Positions 32,692 through 41,529 of a stretch of 42,787 bases of DNA are shown here, piece by piece. The position numbers were made by a program, and so were the translations under genes. How positions within the stretch are numbered: position 1 is the stretch's first letter; each line of letters begins with the position of its first letter. Below the pieces are notes generated by a model. It was not told the DNA's origin. It saw only the letters and a list, made by a program, of their open reading frames with translations, and made no database searches. Origin of the DNA: Meiothermus cerbereus DSM 11376 (GTDB lineage Bacteria > Deinococcota > Deinococci > Deinococcales > Thermaceae); NCBI RefSeq assembly GCF_000620065.1, contig NZ_KK211061.1:1-42787 (forward strand). Direction: 5' to 3'.

Positions 32692-35319
32692 TTATCCCCT
32701 AACCACGATGTTCAGCAGCTTGCCGGGTACGTAGATTTCCTTCACCACTTCTTTGCCCGCGATGTACTGCTGTACGTTGGGAATTTCTTTTGCAATGCGC
32801 TTGATTTCCTCTTGGCTGGCCTGGGTGCTGATGCTGGCCTTGCCACGCAACTTGCCATTAACCTGCACCACCAGCTCGAAGCTGTCGGCCACCAGGGCGG
32901 CTTGGTCCAGGGTAGGCCAGGGGTCGCTGAAGACCGAGTGGGTGTAAAACTCGTGCCACAGCTCTTCGGCCAGGTGGGGGGCGAAGGGGGCCAGCATCTG
33001 GATGTAGCGCAGCACTGCTTCGCGGAAGACCGGGGTAACGCCGTGCTCCTTGCGGTAGTCGCCCAGGGCGTTTAAGAGCTCCATCAGGGCGGCAATGGCG
33101 GTGTTGAAGCGCAGGGCCTCGAGGTCTTCAGTTACCTTCTTGATGGTCTGGTGCAGCTTTTGGTAAAGGGCCTTGTGTGGGCCTTCCAGCCCGGCAGGCT
33201 CTTGCAGGTCGGCCTGGGTCTTCAGCTCGGCCAGGTGCTCGGCAACCAGGCGGTAAACCCGGTTCAGGTAGCGCCAGGCCCCCTGCACACCCTCTTCGGT
33301 CCAGATCATCTCGTTTTCGGGCGGGGCGGCGAACAGAATGGTAATGCGGGCAATGTCGGCCCCCTGTTCTTTTACAAACGGCCCCACCATCACCCCGTTG
33401 CCCAGGCTCTTGCTCATCACAGCGGGCTTCCAGAAGTAGGTTTTGCCCTCTTCCTGGCGCAGCTCGGCCCCGCTTTTCTGGGCCTCCTCGAGGGTTAGGC
33501 CTTGCTCGAGCTCGAGCTTGCTGCGGCGGGCGTCATCTTTGAAGTAGATGCGCCCCTCGCGTATTTCCACCTCACCCACGTTGGTCCAGCCCATCACCAT
33601 GCCCTGGGTAAAGAGGCCCTCGAAGGGCTCAGCGGCTTCTACCATGCCCAGGTCGTGCAAAAACTTGGTAAAAAAGCGGGAGTACAGCAAGTGCAGAATA
33701 GCGTGCTCAATACCGCCGATGTACTGGTCTACCGGCATCCAGTAGTTGGCCTTTTGGGGGTCGAAGGGCAGGTCGGGGTTTTGGGCATCGGTATAGCGCA
33801 GGAAGTACCACGACGAATCAATAAAAGTGTCCATGGTATCGGTGTCGCGCCGGGCTTGCCCACCACACTTGGGGCACGCGCACTCGTAAAACTCGGGGTG
33901 GGCGGCCAGGGGGCTTTTGCCCTTGGGGCGGATGTCCTCCACATCGCGCAGGGTGGGCAGCTCGACCGGCAACTGCTCGTAGGGCACCGGCACGATGCCA
34001 CAGCTATCGCAGTGGATCATAGGGATGGGGGTGCCCCAGTAGCGCTGGCGGCTAATCAGCCAGTCGCGCAGGCGGTAGTTGACCTTGCCCTCGCCAATGC
34101 CTTTTTCTTCCATCCAGGCAATGATTTTTTGCTTGGCCTCTTCCACATAAAGCCCGTTCAGGAAGTCGGAGTTGATGGCCGGGCCGTCTTCGGTATAGGC
34201 CTTGCCCTGCCACCCCTGGGGTGGTTCGACGGTGCGGATGATTTCCAGACCGAACTTCTCGGCGAACTCCCAGTCGCGCTCGTCCTGGCCCGGTACAGCC
34301 ATAATGGCCCCGGTGCCGTAGCCAGCCAGCACATAGTCGGCAATCCAGATGGGGATTTCCTTGCCATTGGCGGGGTTGATGGCGTAGGCGCCTGTCCAGA
34401 CCCCGGTTTTCTCGCGATCTACCATCTGGCGCTCGACCTCGCTCTTCATGCGGGTAGCGGCCACGTAGGCTTCCACGGCGGCTTTCTGCTCGGGTGTGGT
34501 GATCTGGGCCACCAGCTCGTGTTCGGGGGCCAGCACCATGAAGGTTGCGCCAAAAATGGTATCGGGGCGGGTGGAGAAGACCCGAATCTTTGCACCATGA
34601 CCCTTTACTTGGAAGTCGAACTCGGCGCCGACACTTTTGCCAATCCAGGCCCGCTGCATGGCCTTGACCTTTTCGGGCCAGCGCGAGAGCTTGTCCAGGT
34701 CGTTCAAAAGCCGCTCGGCGTAGTCGGTGATTTTGAGGTACCACTGCTCGAGCTCCCGCTTCTCCACCAGCGCCCCCGAGCGCCAGCCACGCCCATCAAT
34801 CACCTGCTCGTTGGCCAGCACGCTTTGCTCGACGGGGTCCCAGTTGACCAGGCTCTTTTTGCGGTAGACCAGGCCGCGCTCGTACATTTTGAGGAAAATC
34901 CACTGGTTCCACTTGTAGTAATCGGGCAGGCAGGTGGTTACCTCGCGGCTCCAGTCGTAGCGGATGCCCATCAGGGCCAGGGATTCCTTGGACTGCTGAA
35001 TGTTGCCAAAGGTCCAGTCGGCCGGGCTTACGCCAAACTTCAGGGCGGCGTTTTCGGCGGGCAGCCCAAAGGCGTCCCAACCAAACGGATGCAGCACGCT
35101 ATAGCCCTGTTGTACCCGGAAACGGGCCAGCGCATCGCCCATGGTGTAGTTCTTGAGGTGGCCCATGTGCAGGTCGCCGGAAGGGTAGGGGAACATCACC
35201 AGGATGTAGGCTTTTTTGCTTCCCCTGCCTTCAGTGGCCTTTAACAGCCCGATTTCATCCCAGTATTTTTGCCATTTGGGCTCGAGCTCGTGGGGGTTGT
35301 ATTTGTCGGTTGTCAGCAT
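32692..35319 (-). CDS. leuS: Leucyl-tRNA synthetase
   Basis: The class I aminoacyl-tRNA synthetase charges tRNA-Leu. About 875 residues. The HIGH-type motif is HMGH at residues 51-54 ([14 protein letters not shown]) and the KMSKS-type loop is VMSKSLGNG near residue 634. A large CP1 editing domain lies between ([20 protein letters not shown]). A zinc-binding insert with HCDSCG and CACPKCGGQ, seen in Thermus LeuRS, is complete. The ATG at 35319 is preceded by GGAG at good spacing, and the protein then starts [20 protein letters not shown]; the frame extends seven codons further without a ribosome site. It follows a leader with a probable attenuator. Confidence 0.97.
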   Translation of the reverse strand: MLTTDKYNPHELEPKWQKYWDEIGLLKATEGRGSKKAYILVMFPYPSGDLHMGHLKNYTMGDALARFRVQQGYSVLHPFGWDAFGLPAENAALKFGVSPADWTFGNIQQSKESLALMGIRYDWSREVTTCLPDYYKWNQWIFLKMYERGLVYRKKSLVNWDPVEQSVLANEQVIDGRGWRSGALVEKRELEQWYLKITDYAERLLNDLDKLSRWPEKVKAMQRAWIGKSVGAEFDFQVKGHGAKIRVFSTRPDTIFGATFMVLAPEHELVAQITTPEQKAAVEAYVAATRMKSEVERQMVDREKTGVWTGAYAINPANGKEIPIWIADYVLAGYGTGAIMAVPGQDERDWEFAEKFGLEIIRTVEPPQGWQGKAYTEDGPAINSDFLNGLYVEEAKQKIIAWMEEKGIGEGKVNYRLRDWLISRQRYWGTPIPMIHCDSCGIVPVPYEQLPVELPTLRDVEDIRPKGKSPLAAHPEFYECACPKCGGQARRDTDTMDTFIDSSWYFLRYTDAQNPDLPFDPQKANYWMPVDQYIGGIEHAILHLLYSRFFTKFLHDLGMVEAAEPFEGLFTQGMVMGWTNVGEVEIREGRIYFKDDARRSKLELEQGLTLEEAQKSGAELRQEEGKTYFWKPAVMSKSLGNGVMVGPFVKEQGADIARITILFAAPPENEMIWTEEGVQGAWRYLNRVYRLVAEHLAELKTQADLQEPAGLEGPHKALYQKLHQTIKKVTEDLEALRFNTAIAALMELLNALGDYRKEHGVTPVFREAVLRYIQMLAPFAPHLAEELWHEFYTHSVFSDPWPTLDQAALVADSFELVVQVNGKLRGKASISTQASQEEIKRIAKEIPNVQQYIAGKEVVKEIYVPGKLLNIVVRG

Positions 35320-35411
35320 CTTCGTTGCTCCAGTTCTCAACGGGACATTTTATTGCCACAAAGCCCGAAAAGGAAATGCGGGCTTTTGCTGAGGGCACGG
35401 TGCGCGCTGGT

Positions 35412-35463
35412 AAAAAACCCCCTTCAAGATAGAAGGGGGAGTTGGCCAAACACAGGCCTCCCC
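35412..35463 (-). promoter_or_regulatory. Probable transcription attenuator in the leuS leader
   Basis: About 95 bases before leuS, the minus strand has an intrinsic terminator: an 8-bp stem CCCCCTTC / GAAGGGGG (35432-35439 and 35418-35425), a 6-base loop and six U. The 5' arm can instead pair with GGGGAGG just upstream (35455-35463 with 35436-35447, strengthened by GGCC/GGCC), forming an exclusive antiterminator. A 9-codon ORF (35474-35503, MVVCLGWCR) precedes it but has only one Leu. I could not find a convincing T-box. The rest of 35320-35650 shows no gene. Confidence 0.55.
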
Positions 35464-35648
35464 TAAGGCAGCGCTAGCGGCACCAGCCCAAACATACAAC
35501 CATACTAGCACGCAGAGCGGGCCTCGAGGCCGATTTTTTGCTATAGCGCAGCTTTTCTTGCCAGCCCTGGGCTACGCCAATGCCGGCCTTTCCCAACAGC
35601 GCGGTAGCACGGTGCCCGGTTCCTGCTTGGCGGGAGGCGGCTATGTTG

Positions 35649-35672
35649 AAAAACCCCCGCACAGGGCGGGGG
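35649..35672 (-). terminator. Intrinsic terminator of the binding-protein gene
   Basis: Minus strand: 7-bp stem CCCCCGC / GCGGGGG with a 5-base loop, followed by five T, about 35 bases after the stop of the gene ending at 35707. Confidence 0.88.
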
Positions 35673-35706
35673 TCAAGAGGGCCGGGAACTGGCGCGGGGG
35701 ATGCCT

Positions 35707-36684
35707 TTATTTTGCCGCGCTGGTACTGACCTGCAGGCCACGCTGCAAAAACTCGTTGGTGAAGAAGGCTGTAAAGGGCAGGTCGGTTTTGACCCGTCCG
35801 GTCTGTTTGAGCAGGGTCAGCCCGCTCTGCCAGCCCTGGGGGTTGGAGAAGCCCAGCCCGTTTTGGCGGGTGTAGGGCGACTGGTAGAGCCTGAGCGAGA
35901 CCTCGAGCACCCGGAAACGGTCTTCGCCCAGAGGTTGCACGTACATTTTGGAGGCCTCAAAAGCCTTGCGCGGCTCCCGCAGGGTCAGGGCCATGGCTTC
36001 CTGGGTGGCCTGCACAAAACGGCGGGCCAGCTCGGCGTTTTCCAGCACCCGATCGGTGGAGATGACTCCCACCCCCGGCGAACGGTTGTAGGGGCCGGCG
36101 GGAATCACATTGAGCTTGATACCACGGGCCTCGAGCACGATGGGCTCGTTGTTGATAAAGCCCATAGCCACATCTACCCGCCCGCTCACGATGGCCTCGG
36201 CCTGGGTAAAGCCAATCTGTTCGATTCTCACGTCCGACTCGCGCAAGCCAGCCGCCCGCAGCATGGCCTGCAACGAGGTGTACGAGGTGCCAAAAAGCCC
36301 CGGTATCCCAATGGTCTTGCCCTTGAGGTCGCGCACCGAGGTGATGTTTTTCTCGGCCCGCGAGAAGAGGGCGTTGGGCACGCTCTGGTAGAGGGCCAGC
36401 ACGTACTTGAGCGGGGTTCCCTGGGCGCGCAGGGCCATCACGTCTTCGGCATCGGCTACCACAAAATCGAGCCTTCCCTGAACCAGCAAGGGGTACAGCT
36501 CCGAGGAGAAGCCGTGTTGAAACTCTACGTCCAGTCCGCGCCTTGCGTAGATACCCTCGACCACCCCGGCATAAAAGGGGGCAAACTGCACGTCGGGCAG
36601 GTAACCCAGCCCTACCCGCACCTTTTGCGTCTGGGCCAGGCCCAGCGACAGCAACACGGTCAGCACCACTACAAGTTTTCGCAT
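35707..36684 (-). CDS. THI5/NMT1-like ABC substrate-binding protein, probably for riboflavin
   Basis: The 325-residue periplasmic binding protein has a signal peptide (RKLVVVLTVLLSLGLAQ) and the NMT1/THI5-like fold: VGLGYLPDVQFAPFYAGVVE, IYARRGLDVEF, DLKGKTIGIPG, GFTQAEAIVSGRVDVAMGF. By sequence alone it would be called ThiY-like (pyrimidine precursor uptake). The FMN riboswitch in its leader argues instead for riboflavin or another flavin precursor, as in the RibXY systems I recall from Chloroflexi (RibY). The ATG at 36684 has GAGGTGA upstream; a GTG one codon earlier is possible. A strong terminator follows. Permease and ATPase are not adjacent but may be the fused gene at 37733-39214. Confidence 0.88.
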   Translation of the reverse strand: MRKLVVVLTVLLSLGLAQTQKVRVGLGYLPDVQFAPFYAGVVEGIYARRGLDVEFQHGFSSELYPLLVQGRLDFVVADAEDVMALRAQGTPLKYVLALYQSVPNALFSRAEKNITSVRDLKGKTIGIPGLFGTSYTSLQAMLRAAGLRESDVRIEQIGFTQAEAIVSGRVDVAMGFINNEPIVLEARGIKLNVIPAGPYNRSPGVGVISTDRVLENAELARRFVQATQEAMALTLREPRKAFEASKMYVQPLGEDRFRVLEVSLRLYQSPYTRQNGLGFSNPQGWQSGLTLLKQTGRVKTDLPFTAFFTNEFLQRGLQVSTSAAK

Positions 36685-36834
36685 CACTCACCTCAACACA
36701 CCGTGCTGTCCCAAAGGGCCGAAACAGGCACGAACTGCATCCGACCCGAGTCTGGTAATGCCCAACGGTTGTGAAGAGGGTTTACGAGGTATTACACATC
36801 CTGCTACGCCCAGGCACAGGGCACCCAGGCTTCA

Positions 36835-36980
36835 CTCCTTCTCCCATCCGGACTATAACCGTCGGCTTGCGATTTTCACGCAATCGGGCCTGGATGTGCG
36901 GCAGATTTCCAGGCTTCGCGGGCTCGGGCGGCCAGGCCGCCATCACCGCCGGTGGGGAATTGCACCCCGCCCTGAAGGAA
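36835..36980 (-). ncRNA. FMN riboswitch (RFN element)
   Basis: The minus strand shows the conserved blocks in order: CAGGGCGGGGTGCAATTCCC, CACCGGCGGTGATG, GAGCCCGCGA, a variable stem with GATTGCG / CGCAAGC, then the hallmark CCGACGGTTATAGTCCGGAT and closing GAGAAGG. This is diagnostic for the RFN element, which senses flavin mononucleotide and lowers expression of flavin synthesis or uptake genes. The 150 bases between it and the ATG of the binding-protein gene show no terminator with a U-run, so control may act on the ribosome site. Confidence 0.95.
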
Positions 36981-37002
36981 TTGGGCCTTGTGGCCCAAAG
37001 TT

Positions 37003-37030
37003 AGTTTAGTCACAAACCCAGGACTTGCAA
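37003..37030 (-). promoter_or_regulatory. Promoter of the FMN-riboswitch transcript
   Basis: Minus strand TTGCAA (37025-37030), 16-bp spacer, TAAACT (37003-37008), placing the transcript start just before the GGGCCACAAGGCCC hairpin that precedes the riboswitch. Confidence 0.6.
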
Positions 37031-37059
37031 AGTGAAGCGGGCTGGATTTTGATAAGCAG

Positions 37060-37488
37060 GTGCAACTGGAACTGCAAAGCTTGCTGGATCTGGCCGACCC
37101 AGGGGTGCTGGAGCGGGGCCGGGCCCTCTTTTTGCGTGGGGCGGTGCTCGAGGCCAGCCGCAGCCGGGGCCGCTTGCAAGCGCGGGTGCAGGGGAGCGCC
37201 CCTTTCCCGTACCGGGTGGAGATTAACCTCAGCAAAGGCGAGTGGGACTGTACCTGCCCCTATGCCTGGGGGCCGGTGTGCAAGCACGTGGTGGCGGTAG
37301 CCCTGGCGGCCCTGGAGGCCCCTGAAATTTTTGCTCGGAAAAAGCTACCCAAAACGAGGCTGCTAGACCTCGAGCCCTTGCTCGAGCTGTCCGACGACGA
37401 ACTGCTGCGCCTTTTGTGGCAGCTGGAAGAGGCGCGTCCCGAGCTGATGCAGGAGTTCGCCTACAACCTGTTGCAGCGTTATAGATAG
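37060..37488 (+). CDS. SWIM zinc-finger protein
   Basis: The 142-residue protein contains a SWIM zinc-binding motif CxCx7CxH (Cys64, Cys66, Cys74, His76 in WDCTCPYAWGPVCKHVVAV). SWIM domains bind DNA or proteins and often accompany SNF2 helicases or recombination factors; none is nearby. The N-terminal part (LDLADPGVLERGRALFLRGA) is the usual pre-SWIM helix. The most plausible start is GTG 37060; an in-frame TGA at 37033 limits the alternatives, and no strong ribosome site is seen. Divergent from the FMN-riboswitch unit, with overlapping promoter space. Confidence 0.82.
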   Translation: MQLELQSLLDLADPGVLERGRALFLRGAVLEASRSRGRLQARVQGSAPFPYRVEINLSKGEWDCTCPYAWGPVCKHVVAVALAALEAPEIFARKKLPKTRLLDLEPLLELSDDELLRLLWQLEEARPELMQEFAYNLLQRYR

Positions 37489-37521
37489 AAGGCCGGAGGA
37501 GACCACAAAGTCCTTGGATTG

Positions 37522-37553
37522 GCCTGACCCCGCCTTATGCGACCGGGTCAGGC
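37522..37553. terminator. Hairpin after the SWIM gene
   Basis: Perfect 9-bp arms GCCTGACCC / GGGTCAGGC with a 14-base loop, 34 bases after the stop. There is no U-tract, so it is only a possible 3' end. Confidence 0.4.
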
Positions 37554-37587
37554 GGAGCTACCAGCAAAGGCCCAGGCCTCTCCCTGA

Positions 37588-37708
37588 TATGAACCCCACC
37601 TGAATCGTTCCGCTAGGGATTGTTGGAGCACCATCGTTTTTCAGGCTGTTGCTACCCGCGCTTCAGGCGGGGGCTCCAGAAAAAGAACAAATCGAAGACA
37701 TGTTTTAT
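37588..37708 (-). mobile_element. Second copy of the 119-base family-3 element
   Basis: Read on the minus strand, this segment matches the insertion at 31203-31321 in most blocks (for example CTTTTTCTGG, CCTGAAGCGCGGGTAGCA, CGGAACGATTCAGG, GGGGTTCATATCA). It can fold through CCCGC/GCGGG and CCTGAA/TTCAGG arms. No clear target duplication is visible here. It lies just after the stop of the ABC transporter gene. Confidence 0.75.
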
Positions 37709-37732
37709 CACTGTCAATGAAAAGAAATACGG

Positions 37733-39214
37733 TTATCGCCTGCGGTAGCGCAGCACGTAGCTTTCCAGCAGGGCTACCAGCCCGTACAAGGAGATGCCCA
37801 GCAGAACGGTTACTGCCACCGCAGCGAAGGAGTTGGCGTAGTTGAAGTTGCGCTGCTCGGTCTGGGCCAGGTGCCCCAACCCCCCGCCGCCCAGCACAAA
37901 CTCGGCCACCACCGCCCCAATCAAAGCCAGCGAGACCGTCAGGCGCAGGCCGCCCAGGATGACCGGCAGGGCGCCGGGGAACTCGAGCTTGCTAAACACC
38001 CCCCAGGCCGAGGCGCCAATGGTCTGGAAGACCTCGCGGTAGGTGCGGTCTACCTCCCGCACCCCCACCATGGTCGATACCAGCACCGGAAAGATGGAGA
38101 TGAGGGTGGCGATGGTTACCTTAGAGACCAGCCCATAGCCGAACCAGATGATGAGCAGCGGGGCCACAATTATGGTGGGGACTGCCTGCAAGGCCACAAT
38201 AAAGGGCGACAAAAGCCGCTCGAGCGAGCGTCTCTGGCCCATCGCGTAGCCTATGGGTAGTCCAATGACCAGCGAGGTCAGGATGCCCAGCCCAGCGGTC
38301 TGGAGGGTGGTCAGGGCGTTGTGGAAGAGCAGCGCGCTATTCTTCCCGATGGCCTGCCAGACTTCCAGGGGCGAGGGTACAAACACCGGAACTCGAGTTG
38401 CCATTAGTCCCCAGCCTAAGAAAAACAGGGCCAGCAGCAGAAGCGTGCCCAGGATTTCCCAGGGTGGGCGCAGGGGCTTGGGCGGGGGCTCGACGAAGGT
38501 AGAGTCGGCCACGCCCAGCCGTTCGCGCAGCTCGGCCTCGAGCCCATCGGTAAATGCGGTGATGCGCCCTTCCCCCTTGGTTTGCAGGATGGCCTCAATT
38601 TTGCCACCGGAGAGCACCACCACCCGGTCGGCCAGATACACCGCCTCGCGGATGCTGTGGGTTACGAACACGATGGTTTTGCCGGTGCGCTCGTGCAGTT
38701 GCTTGAGCTCGAGGTTGAAACGCTCCCGCACCAGCGCGTCCAGGGCCGCAAAGGGCTCGTCCATCAACAGCACCTCGGCGTCCTGGGCGAGCGCTCGGGC
38801 AATGGCGACCCTGGCCTTCATGCCCCCCGATAGCTGGTGCGGATAAAGCTTCAAATAGGGCTTCATGCCCAGGTGGGTCTCGATGCGGCCCCGGCCGGTG
38901 AGCTCGATGGGCAGCCGGATGTTCTGCTCTACGGTGCGCCAGGGCAGCAGGCGGTAGTCCTGGAAGACCATGGCGGGCCGCCCCACCACTTCCACCGTGC
39001 CCTGCCGGGCCTTGAGCAGCCCTGCAATCAGGCGCAGGAGGGTGCTCTTGCCGCCACCCGAGGGGCCAATGATGGCCACAAACTCACCTTTGTGCACCTC
39101 GAGGTCCACGCCAGAGAGCACTTCCCGTCCCTCGAACTCCACCGCGACCCCCGCCAGCCGGATCACGCTGGGCGCCTGGGTGGTGGGGTGCGGGGTGGGT
39201 ACCGGGTGGTTCAT
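37733..39214 (-). CDS. ABC transporter: ATPase and permease fused in one chain
   Basis: The 493-residue protein joins an ABC ATPase (residues about 15-235: Walker A IGPSGGGKS, Q-loop VFQDYRLLPW, signature LSGGMKARVAIARAL, Walker B VLLMDEPFAALD, H-loop VTHS) to a six-helix BPD_transp_1 permease (about 260-493) with the EAA loop EVFQTIGASAWGVFSKLEFPGALP. This is the nitrate/taurine/thiamine-precursor class, normally encoded as two genes. No binding protein is adjacent; the flavin-riboswitch binding protein one gene away is the natural partner. The ATG at 39214 was chosen because TATGCT lies six bases before it. Confidence 0.92.
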   Translation of the reverse strand: MNHPVPTPHPTTQAPSVIRLAGVAVEFEGREVLSGVDLEVHKGEFVAIIGPSGGGKSTLLRLIAGLLKARQGTVEVVGRPAMVFQDYRLLPWRTVEQNIRLPIELTGRGRIETHLGMKPYLKLYPHQLSGGMKARVAIARALAQDAEVLLMDEPFAALDALVRERFNLELKQLHERTGKTIVFVTHSIREAVYLADRVVVLSGGKIEAILQTKGEGRITAFTDGLEAELRERLGVADSTFVEPPPKPLRPPWEILGTLLLLALFFLGWGLMATRVPVFVPSPLEVWQAIGKNSALLFHNALTTLQTAGLGILTSLVIGLPIGYAMGQRRSLERLLSPFIVALQAVPTIIVAPLLIIWFGYGLVSKVTIATLISIFPVLVSTMVGVREVDRTYREVFQTIGASAWGVFSKLEFPGALPVILGGLRLTVSLALIGAVVAEFVLGGGGLGHLAQTEQRNFNYANSFAAVAVTVLLGISLYGLVALLESYVLRYRRR

Positions 39215-39220
39215 GGTTCT

Positions 39221-39226
39221 AGCATA
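39221..39226 (-). promoter_or_regulatory. -10 box of leaderless ABC-transporter promoter
   Basis: Minus-strand TATGCT is followed by six bases (AGAACC) and the ATG at 39214. Confidence 0.55.
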
Positions 39227-39307
39227 CCGCCACACCCGGCCATTGCTGAAAAAAACGGGCCCGGGGTGCTTTTCCGAGGCGGGTTGTCCATCATGCGGAA
39301 AACCGTG

Positions 39308-40207
39308 CTAAATGGTGTCGCTCGAGCGATCCGTCAAAATTTTTGCCAATACGGCCCCCACCAACAAAATCCACATGGTCAGGTAAAACCCAGCCAGGGC
39401 CAGCAAAAAGCCCGCGATGGGGCCATAGATGAGCTCGTACTGGGTGCGGGGCAGCAGCAGGGGCAGGCCCAGCCGGACGCCCTCCCAGGCCAAAGCGGCT
39501 AGTATAGCGGCGGCAAAGGCGGCCAGAACCCGCGGGGTGGGCACGGGAAGCAGCATGTAGGTCAGGAAAAAAAGCAGTATCGCCCCCAGCACCGGAACGA
39601 CCACCTCCACCCCGCTTCGCAGAAAGCTCAGCTCGGCGGGGAGGTAGCGCAACAGAAAGCCCATGGCCAGCCCCAACAGGGCCAAGAGAATCAGGGCCAG
39701 CCCCAAGAGCAAAGGGGCCAGCAGGCCTGCAATGCGCCCACGCAGGACAGTCAGCAGGGCCAGGCCCCGCTGAAATCGTCGCCGCAGAGGGTCTGATTCG
39801 GCTAAAGGTGCGGCCTGGGGCTTAGCCGTTGGATGGGGGGGAGGCGAGGCCCCGCCGAAGATGATGCCCAGGGCATAGGCCAGCGCAGCAAAGAAGTTGC
39901 TGCTGGCCCACAGCAACACCAGCAGGCTCAGGAGCGTAAGGGGGAAGGCCCCTCGAGTCAAAAAGTTCACCAGCGTCTGGGCCAGGTCGGGCTGGGTGGG
40001 GAAGAGCAGCACCACTAGCTCGATGAGCCGCACCAGCACCGCGGTTCGCAGGTCTTCGCTGCCCGAGAGCACCAGACCGAAGATGCCGGCCAGCAGAATC
40101 AGCAAAGGCATCAGGCTAAACAGGGCATAGTAGGCCAAAGCCGCCGAGAAAAAGGGGATGTGGGCGCGCGTATATAGCTGGTAGACCTGCGCGATGATGG
40201 ACTGCAT
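39308..40207 (-). CDS. YihY/BrkB-family membrane protein
   Basis: The 299-residue integral membrane protein has the family opening (YQLYTRAHIPFFSAALAYYALFSLMPLLILLAG) split by six hydrophobic segments, and the C-terminal motifs FLTYMLLP, AAILAALAWEGVRLGL and YELIYGPIAGFLLALAGFYL. YihY/BrkB proteins were once called ribonuclease BN by mistake; their role is unknown, perhaps transport or envelope maintenance. A central cytoplasmic loop of about 40 residues (GGASPPPHPTAKPQAAPLAE) is longer than usual. It starts 62 bases after the proA stop on the same strand. Confidence 0.9.
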   Translation of the reverse strand: MQSIIAQVYQLYTRAHIPFFSAALAYYALFSLMPLLILLAGIFGLVLSGSEDLRTAVLVRLIELVVLLFPTQPDLAQTLVNFLTRGAFPLTLLSLLVLLWASSNFFAALAYALGIIFGGASPPPHPTAKPQAAPLAESDPLRRRFQRGLALLTVLRGRIAGLLAPLLLGLALILLALLGLAMGFLLRYLPAELSFLRSGVEVVVPVLGAILLFFLTYMLLPVPTPRVLAAFAAAILAALAWEGVRLGLPLLLPRTQYELIYGPIAGFLLALAGFYLTMWILLVGAVLAKILTDRSSDTI

Positions 40208-40269
40208 GGGTGTGGGGGTAGAGCTGGATGGCAGGGTAATGCGAAATGTAGACCCTGGCGCTGCAATCT

Positions 40270-41523
40270 TTACTCGCGCACCTGCCCCTGGCCCAGGGCC
40301 ACGAACTTGGTGGTGGTGAGCTCCTTCACTCCCATGGGGCCATAGGCGTGCAGCTTGCTGGTGGAGATGCCGATCTCGGCCCCCAGGCCCAATTGGAAGC
40401 CGTCGTTGAAGCGGGGCGAGGCGTTCACCAGCACCAGCGAGGCATCCACCTCGCGCAAAAAACGCATAGCGTGGGCATGGTGCTGGGTGCAGATGGTCTC
40501 GGTGTGCCGCGAGCCATAGCGGGCGATGTGCTTCAGGGCTTCCTCGAGCGAGTCCACCACCTTCACGGTCAGAATCAAGTCCAGGTACTCCATCGCCCAG
40601 TCTTCAGGGCTGGCCGGCTTGGCGGGGATGAGGGCACAGGTGCGCTCGTCGCCGCGCAGCTCCACCCCGGCGGCCTGCATAACTTGGGCCAGCCGGGGCA
40701 AAAACACCGGGGCGATGGCCTGGTGTACCAGCACCTTCTCCAGGCTGTTGCAGGTGCTGGGGCGCTGGGCTTTGCCGTTCAGGGCAATCTGTAGCGCCAT
40801 CTCCAGGTCGGCGCTTTGGTCCACAAAGAGGTGGTTGACCCCTTCGGCGTGGGCCAGCACCGGCATGCGGGCCTCGCGCTGCACCAGTTCGATTAGCTCC
40901 CTACCACCCCTGGGGATGATCAGATCCAGGAGGCCCCCCAGACGACACATCTCCAGGATGGCGCTGCGGTCGGTGGTGGGGACGAGCTGGATGGCCTCTT
41001 TGGGCAGGCCGACCTCGAGCAGGGCTTCCTGTAAAAGCCCCACCAGGGCGTTGTTGGAGTGCCAGGCCTCCTTGCCCCCCCGCAGCAGGATGGCGTTTCC
41101 GGCCTTGAGGCAGAGGGCGCTGGCCTCCACGGTGGCGTTGGGGCGCGACTCGTAGATGAAGCCGATGACCCCCAGCGGAACCCGCATCCGCCCCACCTGC
41201 AGGCCGTTGGGGCGAATCTCTAAGCCTTCAATCTCGCCGATGGGGTCGGGCATCTCGGCCACCTGCCGCAACCCCGCCAAAAGGTCGTGCAGCACTTTTT
41301 CGTTCAGGCGCAGGCGGTCGAGTTTGGCCGCCGAGAGGCCGCTGGCCTGGGCAGCCTCCAGATCCTGCTGGTTGGCAGCGTAGAGGGCCTCTTTTTGCGC
41401 CTCGAGCTTCGCCGCCATGGCCAGCAGCGCGGTGTTCTTGGCTTTGGGCGGGGCTGCCGACAAAGCCCTTGCAGCGTCCCTAGCGGCCAGGGCGTAGCTC
41501 TGGAGTGGGGGGGTGGCGGTCAT
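40270..41523 (-). CDS. proA: Gamma-glutamyl phosphate reductase
   Basis: This NADPH-dependent aldehyde-dehydrogenase-like enzyme catalyses the second step of proline synthesis. The 417-residue length is normal. Signatures include IGFIYESRPNATVEAS, LKAGNAILLRGGKEA, LIIPRGGRELI, the catalytic Cys in QRPSTCNSLEKVLVH, and NASPRFNDGFQLGLGAEIGI. It starts 12 bases after the proB stop. There is no good ribosome site, but TATTTT lies six bases before the ATG (41530-41535), so an internal leaderless promoter inside the operon is possible. Confidence 0.97.
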   Translation of the reverse strand: MTATPPLQSYALAARDAARALSAAPPKAKNTALLAMAAKLEAQKEALYAANQQDLEAAQASGLSAAKLDRLRLNEKVLHDLLAGLRQVAEMPDPIGEIEGLEIRPNGLQVGRMRVPLGVIGFIYESRPNATVEASALCLKAGNAILLRGGKEAWHSNNALVGLLQEALLEVGLPKEAIQLVPTTDRSAILEMCRLGGLLDLIIPRGGRELIELVQREARMPVLAHAEGVNHLFVDQSADLEMALQIALNGKAQRPSTCNSLEKVLVHQAIAPVFLPRLAQVMQAAGVELRGDERTCALIPAKPASPEDWAMEYLDLILTVKVVDSLEEALKHIARYGSRHTETICTQHHAHAMRFLREVDASLVLVNASPRFNDGFQLGLGAEIGISTSKLHAYGPMGVKELTTTKFVALGQGQVRE

Positions 41524-41529
41524 GACACC

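Noticed and set aside
33502-35244. A 580-codon open frame on the plus strand opposite leuS
   Set aside because: It is the antisense shadow of leuS, which has every synthetase motif. Long antisense frames are common in GC-rich genes, and the translation is low-complexity His/Gly/Val-rich with no recognisable domain.
35474-35503. Nine-codon ORF (MVVCLGWCR) as a leucine leader peptide for leuS
   Set aside because: Only one Leu codon and no ribosome site, so classical leader-peptide attenuation is not supported.
35519-35538. GGCCTCGAGGCC followed by TTTTTT as a plus-strand terminator
   Set aside because: The stem is only four pairs with a 4-base loop and no plus-strand gene lies upstream; it contains the very common CTCGAG hexamer.
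35595-35620. T-box-like GTGCTACCGCG on the minus strand upstream of leuS
   Set aside because: It differs from the T-box consensus, is far from the terminator and cannot pair as an antiterminator with it; no Stem I with a Leu specifier was recognisable.
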